Shown here one piece after another: positions 1-7,876 of a stretch of DNA of 64,000 nucleotides; position 1 is the first letter of the stretch; every line of letters starts with the position of its first letter. Where the stretch lies: positions 26,282 through 90,281 of the forward strand of contig DEFA01000045.1 of the NCBI GenBank assembly GCA_002350525.1, in the 5' to 3' direction. The stretch is from Lachnospiraceae bacterium UBA2864. Lineage in GTDB: Bacteria > Bacillota > Clostridia > Lachnospirales > Lachnospiraceae. The translations under genes were made by a program, and so were the position numbers. Below the pieces are notes generated by a model. The model was not told where the DNA came from, ran no database searches, and saw only the letters and a list, made by a program, of their open reading frames with translations.

Positions 1-1
1 T

Positions 2-1144
2 GTTATCGATGCCACAGGTCTTGTGGTTGCTCCGGGTCTTGTGGATACACATGTGCATTTCCGTGATCCGGGTTTTGAATATAAAGAAGATATAGAGACC
101 GGTGCCGCTGCTGCAGCCAGAGGCGGTTTTACGACGGTTGTATGCATGGCTAACACAAAGCCGGTTGTAGATAACCTTGAGACGCTGGAATACATCCAGA
201 AGAAGGGCGAGGCAACGGGAATACATGTTATTCAGACTGCAACGGTCACAAAGGGTATGGCAGGCGATGAACTTGTGGATATGGAAGCTCTTGCGGAGGC
301 AGGGGCGGCAGGTTTTACCGATGATGGTCTTCCTATCATGAAGGAAGAGGTTCTCCTGCATGCTCTGGAGAGAGCGAAGGAACTTGACCTTCCTGTAAGT
401 CTTCATGAAGAGGATCCGCAGTATATAAAGCAGCCGGGCGTAAATATGGGTAAGGTGTCGGAGCAGCTGGGTTACGGAGGGGCTTCTTCTGAGGCAGAAT
501 ACTCAATGGTAAAGCGTGACTGTGAACTTGCGGTTCGTACGGGCGCTGCTCTTTGCATACAGCATATAAGTGCAAAGGAGAGTGTTGAATATGTCAGACA
601 GGCGAAGAAGCAGGGAGCAGATGTTCATGCCGAAGCAACGCCGCATCATTTCACACTTACAGAAGATGCTGTTCTTAAATACGGAACGTATGCCAGAATG
701 AATCCGCCTCTCAGAACAGAAGAGGACAGACAGGCAATCATCAAGGGAATAGTTGATGGAACCATCGATATGATAGTTACGGATCATGCTCCTCACTCCA
801 AGGAAGAGAAGGATAGACCGATGGATAAGGCACCGAGCGGAATAACAGGTCTTGAGACTTCACTCGGTCTCGGTATCAAGTCTCTTGTTCAGCCCGGATA
901 TATATCACTGATCAAGCTGATGGAGCTTATGAGTACAAATCCGGCAAAGCTTTACAGAATGATCCCGGGAAGCATAAGTGAAGATGAACCTGCGGATATA
1001 GTAATCTTCGGCGAGAACGAGGAATGGGAAGTTAAGGAAGAGGAGTATGCATCCAAGGCTGTAAACAGTCCGTTTACCGGCTGGATTCTTCCGGGAAAGG
1101 TTCACTATACTATCTGCGGCGGCAAGATCGTTTATTGGGGATAG
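2..1144 (+). CDS. pyrC: Dihydroorotase, 5' end cut by the window
   Basis: Cyclises N-carbamoyl-aspartate to dihydroorotate in de novo pyrimidine synthesis, in the cytosol. The reading frame is open back to base 2, so the true start lies outside; about 380 residues are present and roughly the first 40-50 of a normal ~430 are missing. The metal-binding motif DTHVHFRDPG lies just inside the window, and MIVTDHAPHS near residue 260 holds the catalytic Asp of the family. The C-terminal segment (GWILPGKVHYT) closes the amidohydrolase beta-sandwich. A GTG at 23 is an internal codon, not the start. Family assignment is firm; whether the gene sits in a pyr operon cannot be seen. Confidence 0.95.
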   Translation, partial: VIDATGLVVAPGLVDTHVHFRDPGFEYKEDIETGAAAAARGGFTTVVCMANTKPVVDNLETLEYIQKKGEATGIHVIQTATVTKGMAGDELVDMEALAEAGAAGFTDDGLPIMKEEVLLHALERAKELDLPVSLHEEDPQYIKQPGVNMGKVSEQLGYGGASSEAEYSMVKRDCELAVRTGAALCIQHISAKESVEYVRQAKKQGADVHAEATPHHFTLTEDAVLKYGTYARMNPPLRTEEDRQAIIKGIVDGTIDMIVTDHAPHSKEEKDRPMDKAPSGITGLETSLGLGIKSLVQPGYISLIKLMELMSTNPAKLYRMIPGSISEDEPADIVIFGENEEWEVKEEEYASKAVNSPFTGWILPGKVHYTICGGKIVYWG

Positions 1145-1185
1145 GATGACGGTTTCCGCAGAAGCGGATGTTTACAGACTTTTGC

Positions 1186-1214
1186 TTGGATTATGAGTAA
1201 TCTGAGTGTATAAT
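1186..1214 (+). promoter_or_regulatory. Sigma-A type promoter for the 1313 gene
   Basis: TTGGAT (1186-1191), a 17-base spacer and a perfect TATAAT (1209-1214) precede the small DUF4177-like gene. Transcription would begin about 90 bases before its start codon. This separates that gene from pyrC. Seen in sequence; activity is inferred. Confidence 0.6.
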
Positions 1215-1312
1215 ACATATATGCGGCTGAATTGGGGAATTAAGCCGGAGATAACAAGTAAACAGGCATGTATTGGTTATGCCGGAAAGGTGTGGTTAAA
1301 AGGGGGTGTATT

Positions 1313-1519
1313 ATGCCACAGTATGTAGTATTACAGGTAGCACTTAAAGAGAAGATTAAGAATCAGGAACTCAGTAATCTTCCGGAACTTGAGAAGATCA
1401 TCAATGAGCAGGCAGGAAAAGGATATCGACTTCATACGATAACAACAGCACTTGTTCATGTATCGGGACTGGAAGCCGGTGATTTGCTTCAGGCTACCAT
1501 GGTTTTTGAAAAGTTATAA
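1313..1519 (+). CDS. Small DUF4177-like protein
   Basis: A 68-residue soluble protein starting MPQYVVLQ, with an amphipathic helix (LEKIINEQAGKGYRLHTI) and a short strand at the C-terminus. The pattern of an N-terminal strand, a helix carrying a G-x-G-Y-R/E motif and a final strand matches the DUF4177 family, whose function is unknown. I chose ATG 1313 rather than the upstream ATG at 1268 because a strong ribosome site (AAAGGGGGTG) lies 6-8 bases before it. It has its own promoter and terminator, so it is monocistronic. The family link is by eye and moderate. Confidence 0.75.
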   Translation: MPQYVVLQVALKEKIKNQELSNLPELEKIINEQAGKGYRLHTITTALVHVSGLEAGDLLQATMVFEKL

Positions 1520-1528
1520 GCAATAAGA

Positions 1529-1566
1529 AGCCTCTATCTATAGAAATATAGGTAGAGGCTTTTTTG
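1529..1566 (+). terminator. Rho-independent terminator
   Basis: Stem AGCCTCTA (1529-1536) pairs with TAGAGGCT (1553-1560), followed by a run of six T. It ends the small gene at 1519. Confidence 0.85.
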
Positions 1567-1624
1567 TTTTGCTGCTTGATTTTCGCTTCACTCAATACCC
1601 GTCTCTCAACACTTATAATAAAAA

Positions 1625-1666
1625 TGATAAAAAGTACTTGACATATTATCAGAAATATAATAAGAT
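1625..1666 (+). promoter_or_regulatory. Promoter of the VWA/PurA-like unit with flanking inverted hexamers
   Basis: TTGACA (1638-1643), 17 bases, TAAGAT (1661-1666). TGATAA (1625-1630) lies just upstream of the -35 and its complement TTATCA (1646-1651) lies in the spacer. The same pair of hexamers, arranged as a tight palindrome, follows the -10 box of the 5428 gene. Start site would be about 90 bases before ATG 1762. Repressor binding is inferred. Confidence 0.6.
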
Positions 1667-1761
1667 GTGACTGCAAAGAGATAATATCACATAGATAATA
1701 AGTGGGAAGCGCTGATGATATTTGATCTTTGACGAATTAATAAAAGGAGGTAGATGGCAGG

Positions 1762-2355
1762 ATGAATGGATTATTTAACGGAATGTTTGGAAAGATTGCA
1801 CCGGGTATGTGCAGGCTGTCGATGAACGGAGGCATAGCCATTAAGACCTCCAACGGTTATAAGACCTACGAGGCAGGAAATGGCCGTCTGACAAACTGCG
1901 ATAACTTCGTCTTTAACATCGGCGAGGAATTCTTCTTTGTAGTTCCGACCAACAAGGTTAAAGCAGGAGATATCATTTTATCCAACGGAAAACCTAAGTG
2001 TGTTATTGAAGCCACAAAAGACAGGATCACTGCAATCAATTATGAGGATTCGACCATAGAGCAGATTCTTCCTGAAAGACATATCTTTATGGGAAATGTA
2101 TATTTCTACGGAAAGATAGTATCTATGTTCGGAAGCAATCTGAAGAAGGGCAAGGGCCCGGGAAAAATCATGAAGTACATGATGCTTTCGGAGATGATGA
2201 AGGGTTCGGACGGAACATCTAACGGAGGAATGATGAACAGTCTGATACCGCTTATGCTTCTCGGTAAAGGCGGAACGGATATCTTTGACGGTTTCATGGA
2301 TATGGGAGATGCCTTTGAGGAAGAAGACGAAGAGGAAGACGAAGAACTGATATAG
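1762..2355 (+). CDS. Unknown protein with acidic C-terminal tail, first gene of the VWA/PurA-like unit
   Basis: I do not recognise a named family. The 197 residues begin with a short Gly/Met-rich segment (GLFNGMFGKIAPGMC), then a beta-rich region (about 20-110) with GGIAIKTSNG and FFFVVPTNKVKAGDIIL, which could be a small beta-barrel. A Met/Gly-rich, weakly hydrophobic region follows (about 130-185), and the last 14 residues are nearly all Glu/Asp. There is no signal peptide and no clear membrane helix. A strong ribosome site (AAAGGAGGT) precedes ATG 1762. It opens a co-directional unit of four genes ending at the terminator at 5228. A scaffold or substrate of the VWA protein is conceivable but unsupported. 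Confidence 0.75.
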   Translation: MNGLFNGMFGKIAPGMCRLSMNGGIAIKTSNGYKTYEAGNGRLTNCDNFVFNIGEEFFFVVPTNKVKAGDIILSNGKPKCVIEATKDRITAINYEDSTIEQILPERHIFMGNVYFYGKIVSMFGSNLKKGKGPGKIMKYMMLSEMMKGSDGTSNGGMMNSLIPLMLLGKGGTDIFDGFMDMGDAFEEEDEEEDEELI

Positions 2356-2443
2356 AAGTTTAGGAACGCAGATAATGAACGAAACAGAAGTTCATGAAGA
2401 TTTCGAATAGGGACAGGTTAACTCATATGAAAGGAGGACGATT

Positions 2444-3316
2444 ATGGGTAGCGGATTATGGAGAGAAGATACTTTCAGACAGTATTCAACCAGAGTAGGA
2501 AGAGTGGTTGATAAGAGTGGAAGAGTAGCCGGAGATTACAGCAATCAGGAAATGTTTGCAGCAAGGAATCTTGATCCCATACTGAATCCTAAAGATGTTA
2601 TGAGAGAGTGCTGTGATACGGAGGAACATCCGAATACAATTCCCGTAATACTCGCTCTGGATGTTACAGGTTCTATGGGACAGGCGGCTGTAGAGGTTGC
2701 CAAGGAACTTAATGTGATAATGACAGAACTTTACAGAAAGGTGAAGGATGTTGAGTTCATGATCATGGGAATAGGAGATTTTGTATATGATAAATGTCCG
2801 CTTCAGGTTTCACAGTTTGAATCTGATATAAGGATAGCTGAGCAGCTGGATAAGGTGTACTTCGAGTTTGGCGGCGGCGGAAACGGATATGAATCTTATA
2901 CTGCAGCCTGGTACTTCGGGCTTAATCACATTAAGCTCGATGCCTGGGACAGAGGGAGAAAAGGAATCATCATAACTATGGGTGATGAGGGCATAAACCC
3001 ATATCTTCCTGCCGAAGCTATAGAGAGAGTAACAGGAAGAGAGATGGCTGAGGATGTAGAGACAAAAGCGCTCTACGAACAGGTTAAGGAAAAGTATGAA
3101 ATATTCCATATATTTGTAAAGCATGCTAATTTCGCTATTTACAAGAGATATATAGATAGCTGGGATGATTATCTTGATAAGGATCATTTCAAGGTGGTCA
3201 AGATAGATAACATCGCAGATGAAATTGTAAAGATTATTACAAAACAGGCCGGCAGCAAGTTCCTCAAAAGAGGACAGGTTGAAGTCCCGAAAGTCGCCGC
3301 AGGCATAGCCTGGTAA
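2444..3316 (+). CDS. Cytosolic VWA-domain protein
   Basis: A 290-residue protein with a von Willebrand A fold. The metal-site motif appears as DVTGSMG (D73, T75, S77), a variant of the usual DxSxS, and IITMGDEGIN (around 175) supplies the second acidic loop. There is no signal peptide or membrane helix, so it acts in the cytosol, unlike the VWA lipoprotein at 7877. VWA domains usually bind a partner through a bridging metal ion; no MoxR-type AAA ATPase, the commonest partner, is nearby. Residues 1-60 form a basic, polar N-terminal extension of unknown role. Ribosome site AAAGGAGG precedes ATG 2444. It lies 88 bases after the acidic-tail protein and 81 before the PurA-like gene. Confidence 0.88.
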   Translation: MGSGLWREDTFRQYSTRVGRVVDKSGRVAGDYSNQEMFAARNLDPILNPKDVMRECCDTEEHPNTIPVILALDVTGSMGQAAVEVAKELNVIMTELYRKVKDVEFMIMGIGDFVYDKCPLQVSQFESDIRIAEQLDKVYFEFGGGGNGYESYTAAWYFGLNHIKLDAWDRGRKGIIITMGDEGINPYLPAEAIERVTGREMAEDVETKALYEQVKEKYEIFHIFVKHANFAIYKRYIDSWDDYLDKDHFKVVKIDNIADEIVKIITKQAGSKFLKRGQVEVPKVAAGIAW

Positions 3317-3397
3317 AAGATTAAAGGTTAAAAGTTAAAAGTGAAACGCATATCCGCCTTGGGGAAGGCGGGTATGCAGCAGAGAGGAGGAGACGGC

Positions 3398-4618
3398 ATG
3401 GCTGAAGTGAAGGTTATAATAGGTGCAAATTTTGGCGATGAAGGGAAAGGCCTGATGTCTGATTATTTTGCCGCAGAAGCCGTTGCCCAAGGGGTGAAGG
3501 CCTTGGTTGTTTGCAGTAACGGCGGAGCGCAGCGTGGTCATACTGTCGTAACTCCTCGTGGTGAGAGACACGTCTTTCACCATTTCGGATCTGGTACTCT
3601 TGCAGGAGCCGACACGTGGCTCCCAAGGTACTACATCCTGAATCCCATAATGTTTATGGATGAGTATGAAGAACTCATAAGAATAGAAACAAGAGCGGGC
3701 TATGCTCTTAAAAGAGGGGCTGAAGGAATCAGGGTTTATCTCGATCCTGACAGCCCTGTTACAACGCCGTACGATATGATAGTTAATCAGATAATCGAGC
3801 AGCAGCGTGGAGATGCAAGGCATGGAAGCTGCGGTGTCGGCATATGGGAGACTCTTATCCGAAACGGAAAAACTCTCGGAGAAATGTGTGACCTGACTGA
3901 TGCAGAACTTATTAAGTATCTTACCTGTACATGTAAAGAATATATGTATGACAGGCTCCGTGCTCTCGGGGTTGAAGATATCCCGAAGGAGTGGAGAGAT
4001 ATAATAGAGGACGAAGGACTGGCAAGAAACTATATTCAGGATTTTCGTCTCATGGTAAATCTGTGTGAGATAGCCGATATATCTGTTATGAATTATTATG
4101 ATCGGATAATCTTTGAAAACGGTCAGGGTCTTCTGCTCGACAGATGCAGGAAGGAATACGGATGCAATACCACACCGAGTAATACGGGCATCCGCAATCC
4201 TGCAGAGCTGATAAGAGAATATATGCATGTGAGAAGAGATGCAGCAGAGACTCGTCACGGCAGTCGTGATATAATGGATGTTGAAGTTTGTTATGTGACA
4301 AGAACTTATCTCACAAGACACGGCGCGGGCAGGTTTGATGAGGAATGTGACAAGGCCGATATTAATCCGGATATGGTAGATCTTACAAATGTACCGAACC
4401 CATATCAGGGTACTATAAGATACGGGAAACTGGAAGAAAGGGCGCTTCTCAGAAGGGTAAGAGAAGACTTCGACAGTGAGAGATTCCCGGAAGAATGTGA
4501 GGCGCATATGAGTATTGCGCTTACACATTTAAATGAATATGACTGCCTTCTCAACAAAGAAGCCGACTATATATCAGACGGAGAAACGAGAGAAAAAATC
4601 CGCTGTATAAAGGCATAA
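3398..4618 (+). CDS. Divergent adenylosuccinate synthetase homologue (PurA-like)
   Basis: A 406-residue member of the adenylosuccinate synthetase fold. GANFGDEGKG (9-18) matches the GTP/IMP loop and keeps the catalytic Asp (D14). RGHTVV keeps the catalytic His (H48). ENGQGLLLDR and the TRTYLTRHGAGRF segment correspond to later conserved blocks. Surrounding sequence is far from housekeeping PurA: canonical GNNAGHT reads GGAQRGHT, and the block after ENGQG is rewritten. Canonical PurA makes adenylosuccinate from IMP, Asp and GTP; the substrate here may differ. ATG 3398 follows GAGAGGAGGAGA; the ATG-less extension back to 3341 is unlikely to be coding. Linkage to VWA and DUF6630 genes rather than pur genes argues for a special role. 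It retains the Asp that phage PurZ enzymes lack. Confidence 0.85.
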   Translation: MAEVKVIIGANFGDEGKGLMSDYFAAEAVAQGVKALVVCSNGGAQRGHTVVTPRGERHVFHHFGSGTLAGADTWLPRYYILNPIMFMDEYEELIRIETRAGYALKRGAEGIRVYLDPDSPVTTPYDMIVNQIIEQQRGDARHGSCGVGIWETLIRNGKTLGEMCDLTDAELIKYLTCTCKEYMYDRLRALGVEDIPKEWRDIIEDEGLARNYIQDFRLMVNLCEIADISVMNYYDRIIFENGQGLLLDRCRKEYGCNTTPSNTGIRNPAELIREYMHVRRDAAETRHGSRDIMDVEVCYVTRTYLTRHGAGRFDEECDKADINPDMVDLTNVPNPYQGTIRYGKLEERALLRRVREDFDSERFPEECEAHMSIALTHLNEYDCLLNKEADYISDGETREKIRCIKA

Positions 4619-4657
4619 TGGATGGCAGGAGGAAGATAGATATAAGGAGAGATGAAA

Positions 4658-5221
4658 ATGGGTCTTTTTAATATGTTTGGCGGACAGAATAACGATAAGG
4701 ATAATGCGGATAATGATTCCGAAAAGATTGAAGCCTACAGAAATATCGTAAAGCTGATCGATACAAAAGACGTTGTCGGTGAGAGACTGAATAAGTGCTT
4801 TAATGATCCGAAGGCGTATTTTAATGAGTATCGGGATAATTATGACGACAGATGTATGGACGAAGATGAAGATAACGATACGATAATCTGGATAGGAATG
4901 GTAGATGCATTTCAGGATAACGGTCTTCTGGTTGAAATGGACTGGAAAGTTGAGTTGGAAGACTTCGTATACTGCATTAAAAGTATTATCGGAGATAAGT
5001 CACTTCCTATTGAGGAGACCTGGTTTAATGATGAAGGCGATATCACTCAGTGGGCGGCGATACTGAATGAGAAATGGAATGCTGCCGGATATGTTCTGGC
5101 CGATATGGATATAGACAGTGACAGCTACTGCGTATTTATAACCGATAGGCAGTCCTATGAGAAACTGGTTACGGAGGCTGAGAGTGCCGGGCATAGAATA
5201 GATCTTACACAGAATATGTGA
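4658..5221 (+). CDS. DUF6630-like acidic protein
   Basis: A 187-residue, strongly acidic soluble protein. Phrases such as DPKAYFNEYRDNYDDR, WIGMVDAFQDNGLLVEMDW and GHRIDL fit the DUF6630 family as I know it; that family has no known function. ATG 4658 lies 7 bases after AAGGAGA, a better spacing than ATG 4652. Last gene of the four-gene unit, 39 bases after the PurA-like gene, with the terminator 7 bases after its stop. The D/E-rich segment around residues 60-75 is striking but has no recognised motif. Confidence 0.8.
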   Translation: MGLFNMFGGQNNDKDNADNDSEKIEAYRNIVKLIDTKDVVGERLNKCFNDPKAYFNEYRDNYDDRCMDEDEDNDTIIWIGMVDAFQDNGLLVEMDWKVELEDFVYCIKSIIGDKSLPIEETWFNDEGDITQWAAILNEKWNAAGYVLADMDIDSDSYCVFITDRQSYEKLVTEAESAGHRIDLTQNM

Positions 5222-5227
5222 CCGTTT

Positions 5228-5257
5228 AAGCGCTTCTAAATATCGGAAGCGCTTTTA
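5228..5257 (+). terminator. Rho-independent terminator closing the VWA/PurA-like unit
   Basis: AAGCGCTTC (5228-5236) pairs with GAAGCGCTT (5246-5254), with a short T run after it. Confidence 0.75.
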
Positions 5258-5281
5258 TAATAACTATTTATTAATATGTGC

Positions 5282-5329
5282 TTGACATAGGAGGTGTGCT
5301 TATCTATAATGATATTATCAGAATGATAA
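5282..5329 (+). promoter_or_regulatory. Strong promoter with TTATCA-gaa-TGATAA palindrome
   Basis: TTGACA (5282-5287), 17 bases, TATAAT (5305-5310), both perfect. The palindrome TTATCAGAATGATAA (5315-5329) sits on the expected start site, where a repressor would block transcription. The half-sites recur at the 1638 promoter. Confidence 0.7.
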
Positions 5330-5427
5330 AAAGTAACAGACGCTGAGCAAGAATATAGAATAGTTAATGACCTGAAACGGTCGGATTTATATATGTGTTG
5401 AAGGATATGAGGAAAGGATAGGAAGAT

Positions 5428-6240
5428 ATGGATAATAATCAGAATTACAATTCGTATGGTCAGATACCGCCACAGGGTTACCCGCAACCGGGTCAGGTAC
5501 CACCGCAGGGATACGTACAGCCGGGTCAGGTACCGCCACAGGGATACGTACAGGGCCAGCCGATTCCGCCGCAGGGTTACCCGCAACCTGGCCAGATACC
5601 GCCACAGGGATACGTACAGCCGGGTCAGGTACCACCGCAGGGCTATGTGCAGCAGGGAGGCTATCCCGGATATCAGCCGCAGAGACCGAATTACCCGGCT
5701 CCAAGAAGAAAAACGGGGCTTATATCAGGAATCATTATTTCGGTAGCGCTCCTTATCATTCTGGGTGGAGTGGCAATAATGTTAAAGAACAGAGGCGGTT
5801 CGGCCGGTACAGATGCATCTAAGTTTTACGGACAAAAGTGGGTTGAGACGCATGAGGATTCATATCTTGTTCCGAAAGCGGACGGTACATACAGATATTA
5901 CAGAAGCAAGGATGATCTGAGCGACTATTACTATGAAGGACATTACGAGTTCTACATGGGAGATGATGCATATAAATATGTAACCGAGGATCTGAGTAAA
6001 TATGGTGTTACTAAAGAGGAAATCGATAATATCATTGCTATGAATGATGAGTATACCAAAGATAATCTTATATGCTTCGTACTTCATAACGAAAAGAAAA
6101 TTATCGATGGCGTGGATACAATGGAAGGTGGAACGGTCGATACACCATATTTCGGATGCCTGATCACAGAAGACGGTAAGCAGGTTCTTGATGTAGCAAA
6201 TATGAATGCAGCCGAGTATTACTGGTTTGAAGCAGAATAA
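5428..6240 (+). CDS. PPQGY-repeat single-pass membrane protein
   Basis: A 270-residue protein in three parts. Residues 12-80 hold six units of roughly 11 residues based on [11 protein letters not shown], a disordered Pro/Gln/Gly/Tyr tract. Residues 98-119 form one membrane helix after a basic stop (PAPRRK). Residues 125-270 form a polar, Tyr-rich domain that would be outside the cell if the repeat tract is cytosolic. No signal-peptidase site is evident, so it is probably a membrane-anchored, N-in protein. The ribosome site is GGAAAGGA. The outer domain resembles none I can name. It follows its own strong promoter. Confidence 0.8.
   Translation: MDNNQNYNSYGQIPPQGYPQPGQVPPQGYVQPGQVPPQGYVQGQPIPPQGYPQPGQIPPQGYVQPGQVPPQGYVQQGGYPGYQPQRPNYPAPRRKTGLISGIIISVALLIILGGVAIMLKNRGGSAGTDASKFYGQKWVETHEDSYLVPKADGTYRYYRSKDDLSDYYYEGHYEFYMGDDAYKYVTEDLSKYGVTKEEIDNIIAMNDEYTKDNLICFVLHNEKKIIDGVDTMEGGTVDTPYFGCLITEDGKQVLDVANMNAAEYYWFEAE
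5461..5658 (+). repeat. 33-base in-frame tandem repeats encoding PPQGY units
   Basis: Six head-to-tail units of 30-36 bases, such as CAGGTACCACCGCAGGGATA, encode [11 protein letters not shown]. Units differ mainly at third positions, and one is shortened to [10 protein letters not shown]. The tract could change copy number by slippage without breaking the frame. Confidence 0.85.
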
Positions 6241-6363
6241 TTTCGGATATGCAGAAAAGATAAGTTACGGATTTTAAGCAAATAATAATAAATACTACTG
6301 GATATTTCAAATTTTGTTAGTATAATAATGATTATATGACAAATGAAGCAGAGGTATGGTTTA

Positions 6364-6816
6364 ATGGCATTCAATGCGGATTATTATCTGAATAAGAGTT
6401 TACAGAAAAAATTATGTTTTATAGGATACATCATCTGCATAGCAATGACGTTATATGTACTTCCGATATATTATTTCTATGACAGTAAAAAAATGGGTCA
6501 TGACATGGGCGAAACAGCCATGGCACTATATTTCGGTATAATCCCATTTCAGCTGGCAATTATCATATTTGTATATACGCTGATAGCGGGTCAATATAAG
6601 AGAATGATCCTGGCGCTGGTGCTTATGCTGCTTCCGACGGCACTTGTACTCGGAGTTATGGACGGTACGGTTATAGAAGCGGTATACGGATTGGGCGGAG
6701 CGGCTATCGGAGCTGTTGGATGGATCATACACTGGGCGGTTGCGGCTAAGCTGGACAAGATAAAAGTGGAAAAAGAGAAGACTCGGGAAGAGACAGAAGA
6801 GAACAAGAAGGGTTAA
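6364..6816 (+). CDS. Four-helix membrane protein, unknown
   Basis: About 150 residues with membrane helices near 18-38, 57-80, 86-107 and 113-132 (FIGYIICIAMTLYVLPIYY; QLAIIIFVYTLIAG and two more) and a charged, Lys/Glu-rich cytosolic tail (KIKVEKEKTREETEENKKG). I recognise no family. ATG 6364 is chosen because AGAGGT lies 9 bases before it; the ATG at 6343 has no ribosome site. The NrtR-like gene starts 13 bases later, so the two are probably co-transcribed. Confidence 0.7.
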   Translation: MAFNADYYLNKSLQKKLCFIGYIICIAMTLYVLPIYYFYDSKKMGHDMGETAMALYFGIIPFQLAIIIFVYTLIAGQYKRMILALVLMLLPTALVLGVMDGTVIEAVYGLGGAAIGAVGWIIHWAVAAKLDKIKVEKEKTREETEENKKG

Positions 6817-6829
6817 AAGGAGAATCAAG

Positions 6830-7735
6830 ATGAGAAAGTATGTAATGTCAAAAGAGGAAAAAGAATTTCTTAAATCGTATGATATGTCTGCATTTAACAG
6901 ACCATCGCTCACTGCGGATATTGCAGTATTTGCGATTCTGCAGGAAGAGGAAAGCGATGAATACAGAAAAGATCCTGAACAGAAGCTCGGAATACTTCTT
7001 ATAAAAAGAGGAGGTTTCCCATATAAAGATTACTGGGCTCTTCCGGGAGGATTCGCACAGCAGGGTGAGGAACTCAGAGATACGGCGCTTCGTGAGCTTG
7101 GAGAAGAAACTTCCGTAGACAGTGCGTTTATAGAGCCATTCGGACTTTTCAGCGCACCTGACAGAGATCCGAGAGGATGGATAGTATCTCAGGGGTATCT
7201 CGCTCTTGTGGATTCGGAGAAAGTTAAGGTAAGTGCGGGAACAGATGCCGGAGATGCCGCATGGTTTACCATTGACATTAACATCAGTGAGATGAATAAG
7301 CATGTTAAGGCTAAAACGGCAGAAATAAAAACAAGATATGAGCTTGTGTTTGAGAATAAGGAACTGAACGAAAGAATCGAGGCAGTAGTTGAAGAGACCA
7401 AGACCTACAGCGATCATCACGAGACAATCAGCTATGATATTATAGAAGGCGGCAGTCTGGCGTTCGATCACGCTGAGATCATAACCAGAGCATTCAAGTC
7501 ACTTCATGAAAGTGCCGATGATGCGGGCAGGATTATTTTCGACCTCATGCCTGAGAAGTTTACTCTTTACAGTCTTCAGGAAGCCTATGAGATCGTTTTG
7601 GGCGAGAAGCTTACTACTCCGAACTTCAGAAGAAAGATAGCTCCTTTCGTTATAGAAACCAGTGAAATGACAGGCGGAGCAGGCCACAGACCGGCCAAGC
7701 TTTTCAAGAGAAATCTCGAGGCATTTTATAAGTAA
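6830..7735 (+). CDS. NrtR-like Nudix regulator
   Basis: A 301-residue protein with an N-terminal Nudix domain and a C-terminal winged-helix region, the architecture of NrtR repressors of NAD synthesis, which bind ADP-ribose-type ligands. The Nudix box runs from about 74 to 96 (GFAQQGEELRDTALRELGEE), but the final Gly of the consensus is Ser (EETSV), as expected when catalysis is weak or lost. The last 90 residues (FTLYSLQEAYEIVLGEKL onward, ending in RPAKLFKRN) match the wing domain. Ribosome site AAAGGAG. The likely target in this window is pncB at 22838, which has a palindrome after its -10 box. NAD regulation is inferred from the family. Confidence 0.82.
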   Translation: MRKYVMSKEEKEFLKSYDMSAFNRPSLTADIAVFAILQEEESDEYRKDPEQKLGILLIKRGGFPYKDYWALPGGFAQQGEELRDTALRELGEETSVDSAFIEPFGLFSAPDRDPRGWIVSQGYLALVDSEKVKVSAGTDAGDAAWFTIDINISEMNKHVKAKTAEIKTRYELVFENKELNERIEAVVEETKTYSDHHETISYDIIEGGSLAFDHAEIITRAFKSLHESADDAGRIIFDLMPEKFTLYSLQEAYEIVLGEKLTTPNFRRKIAPFVIETSEMTGGAGHRPAKLFKRNLEAFYK

Positions 7736-7876
7736 AAGCGGTTGTTTATAAATCAAAAAAGCCGGTTGAAAAAAATTAAAAAAATATTCCATAAATATAC
7801 CCTCCCGAAAAGTATATATAGTATAACAACACGAAGTGACGGTTTTACCATATATATTTTTCAGGAGGGTATTAGT

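Noticed and set aside
3335..4528. 397-codon open frame on the minus strand opposite the PurA-like gene
   Set aside because: No ribosome site or family match; the plus-strand gene has conserved motifs throughout, so this is a shadow frame.
3398..4618. Phage-type PurZ (2-aminoadenine pathway)
   Set aside because: The catalytic Asp lost in PurZ is present, and no DatZ, MazZ or phage polymerase is nearby.
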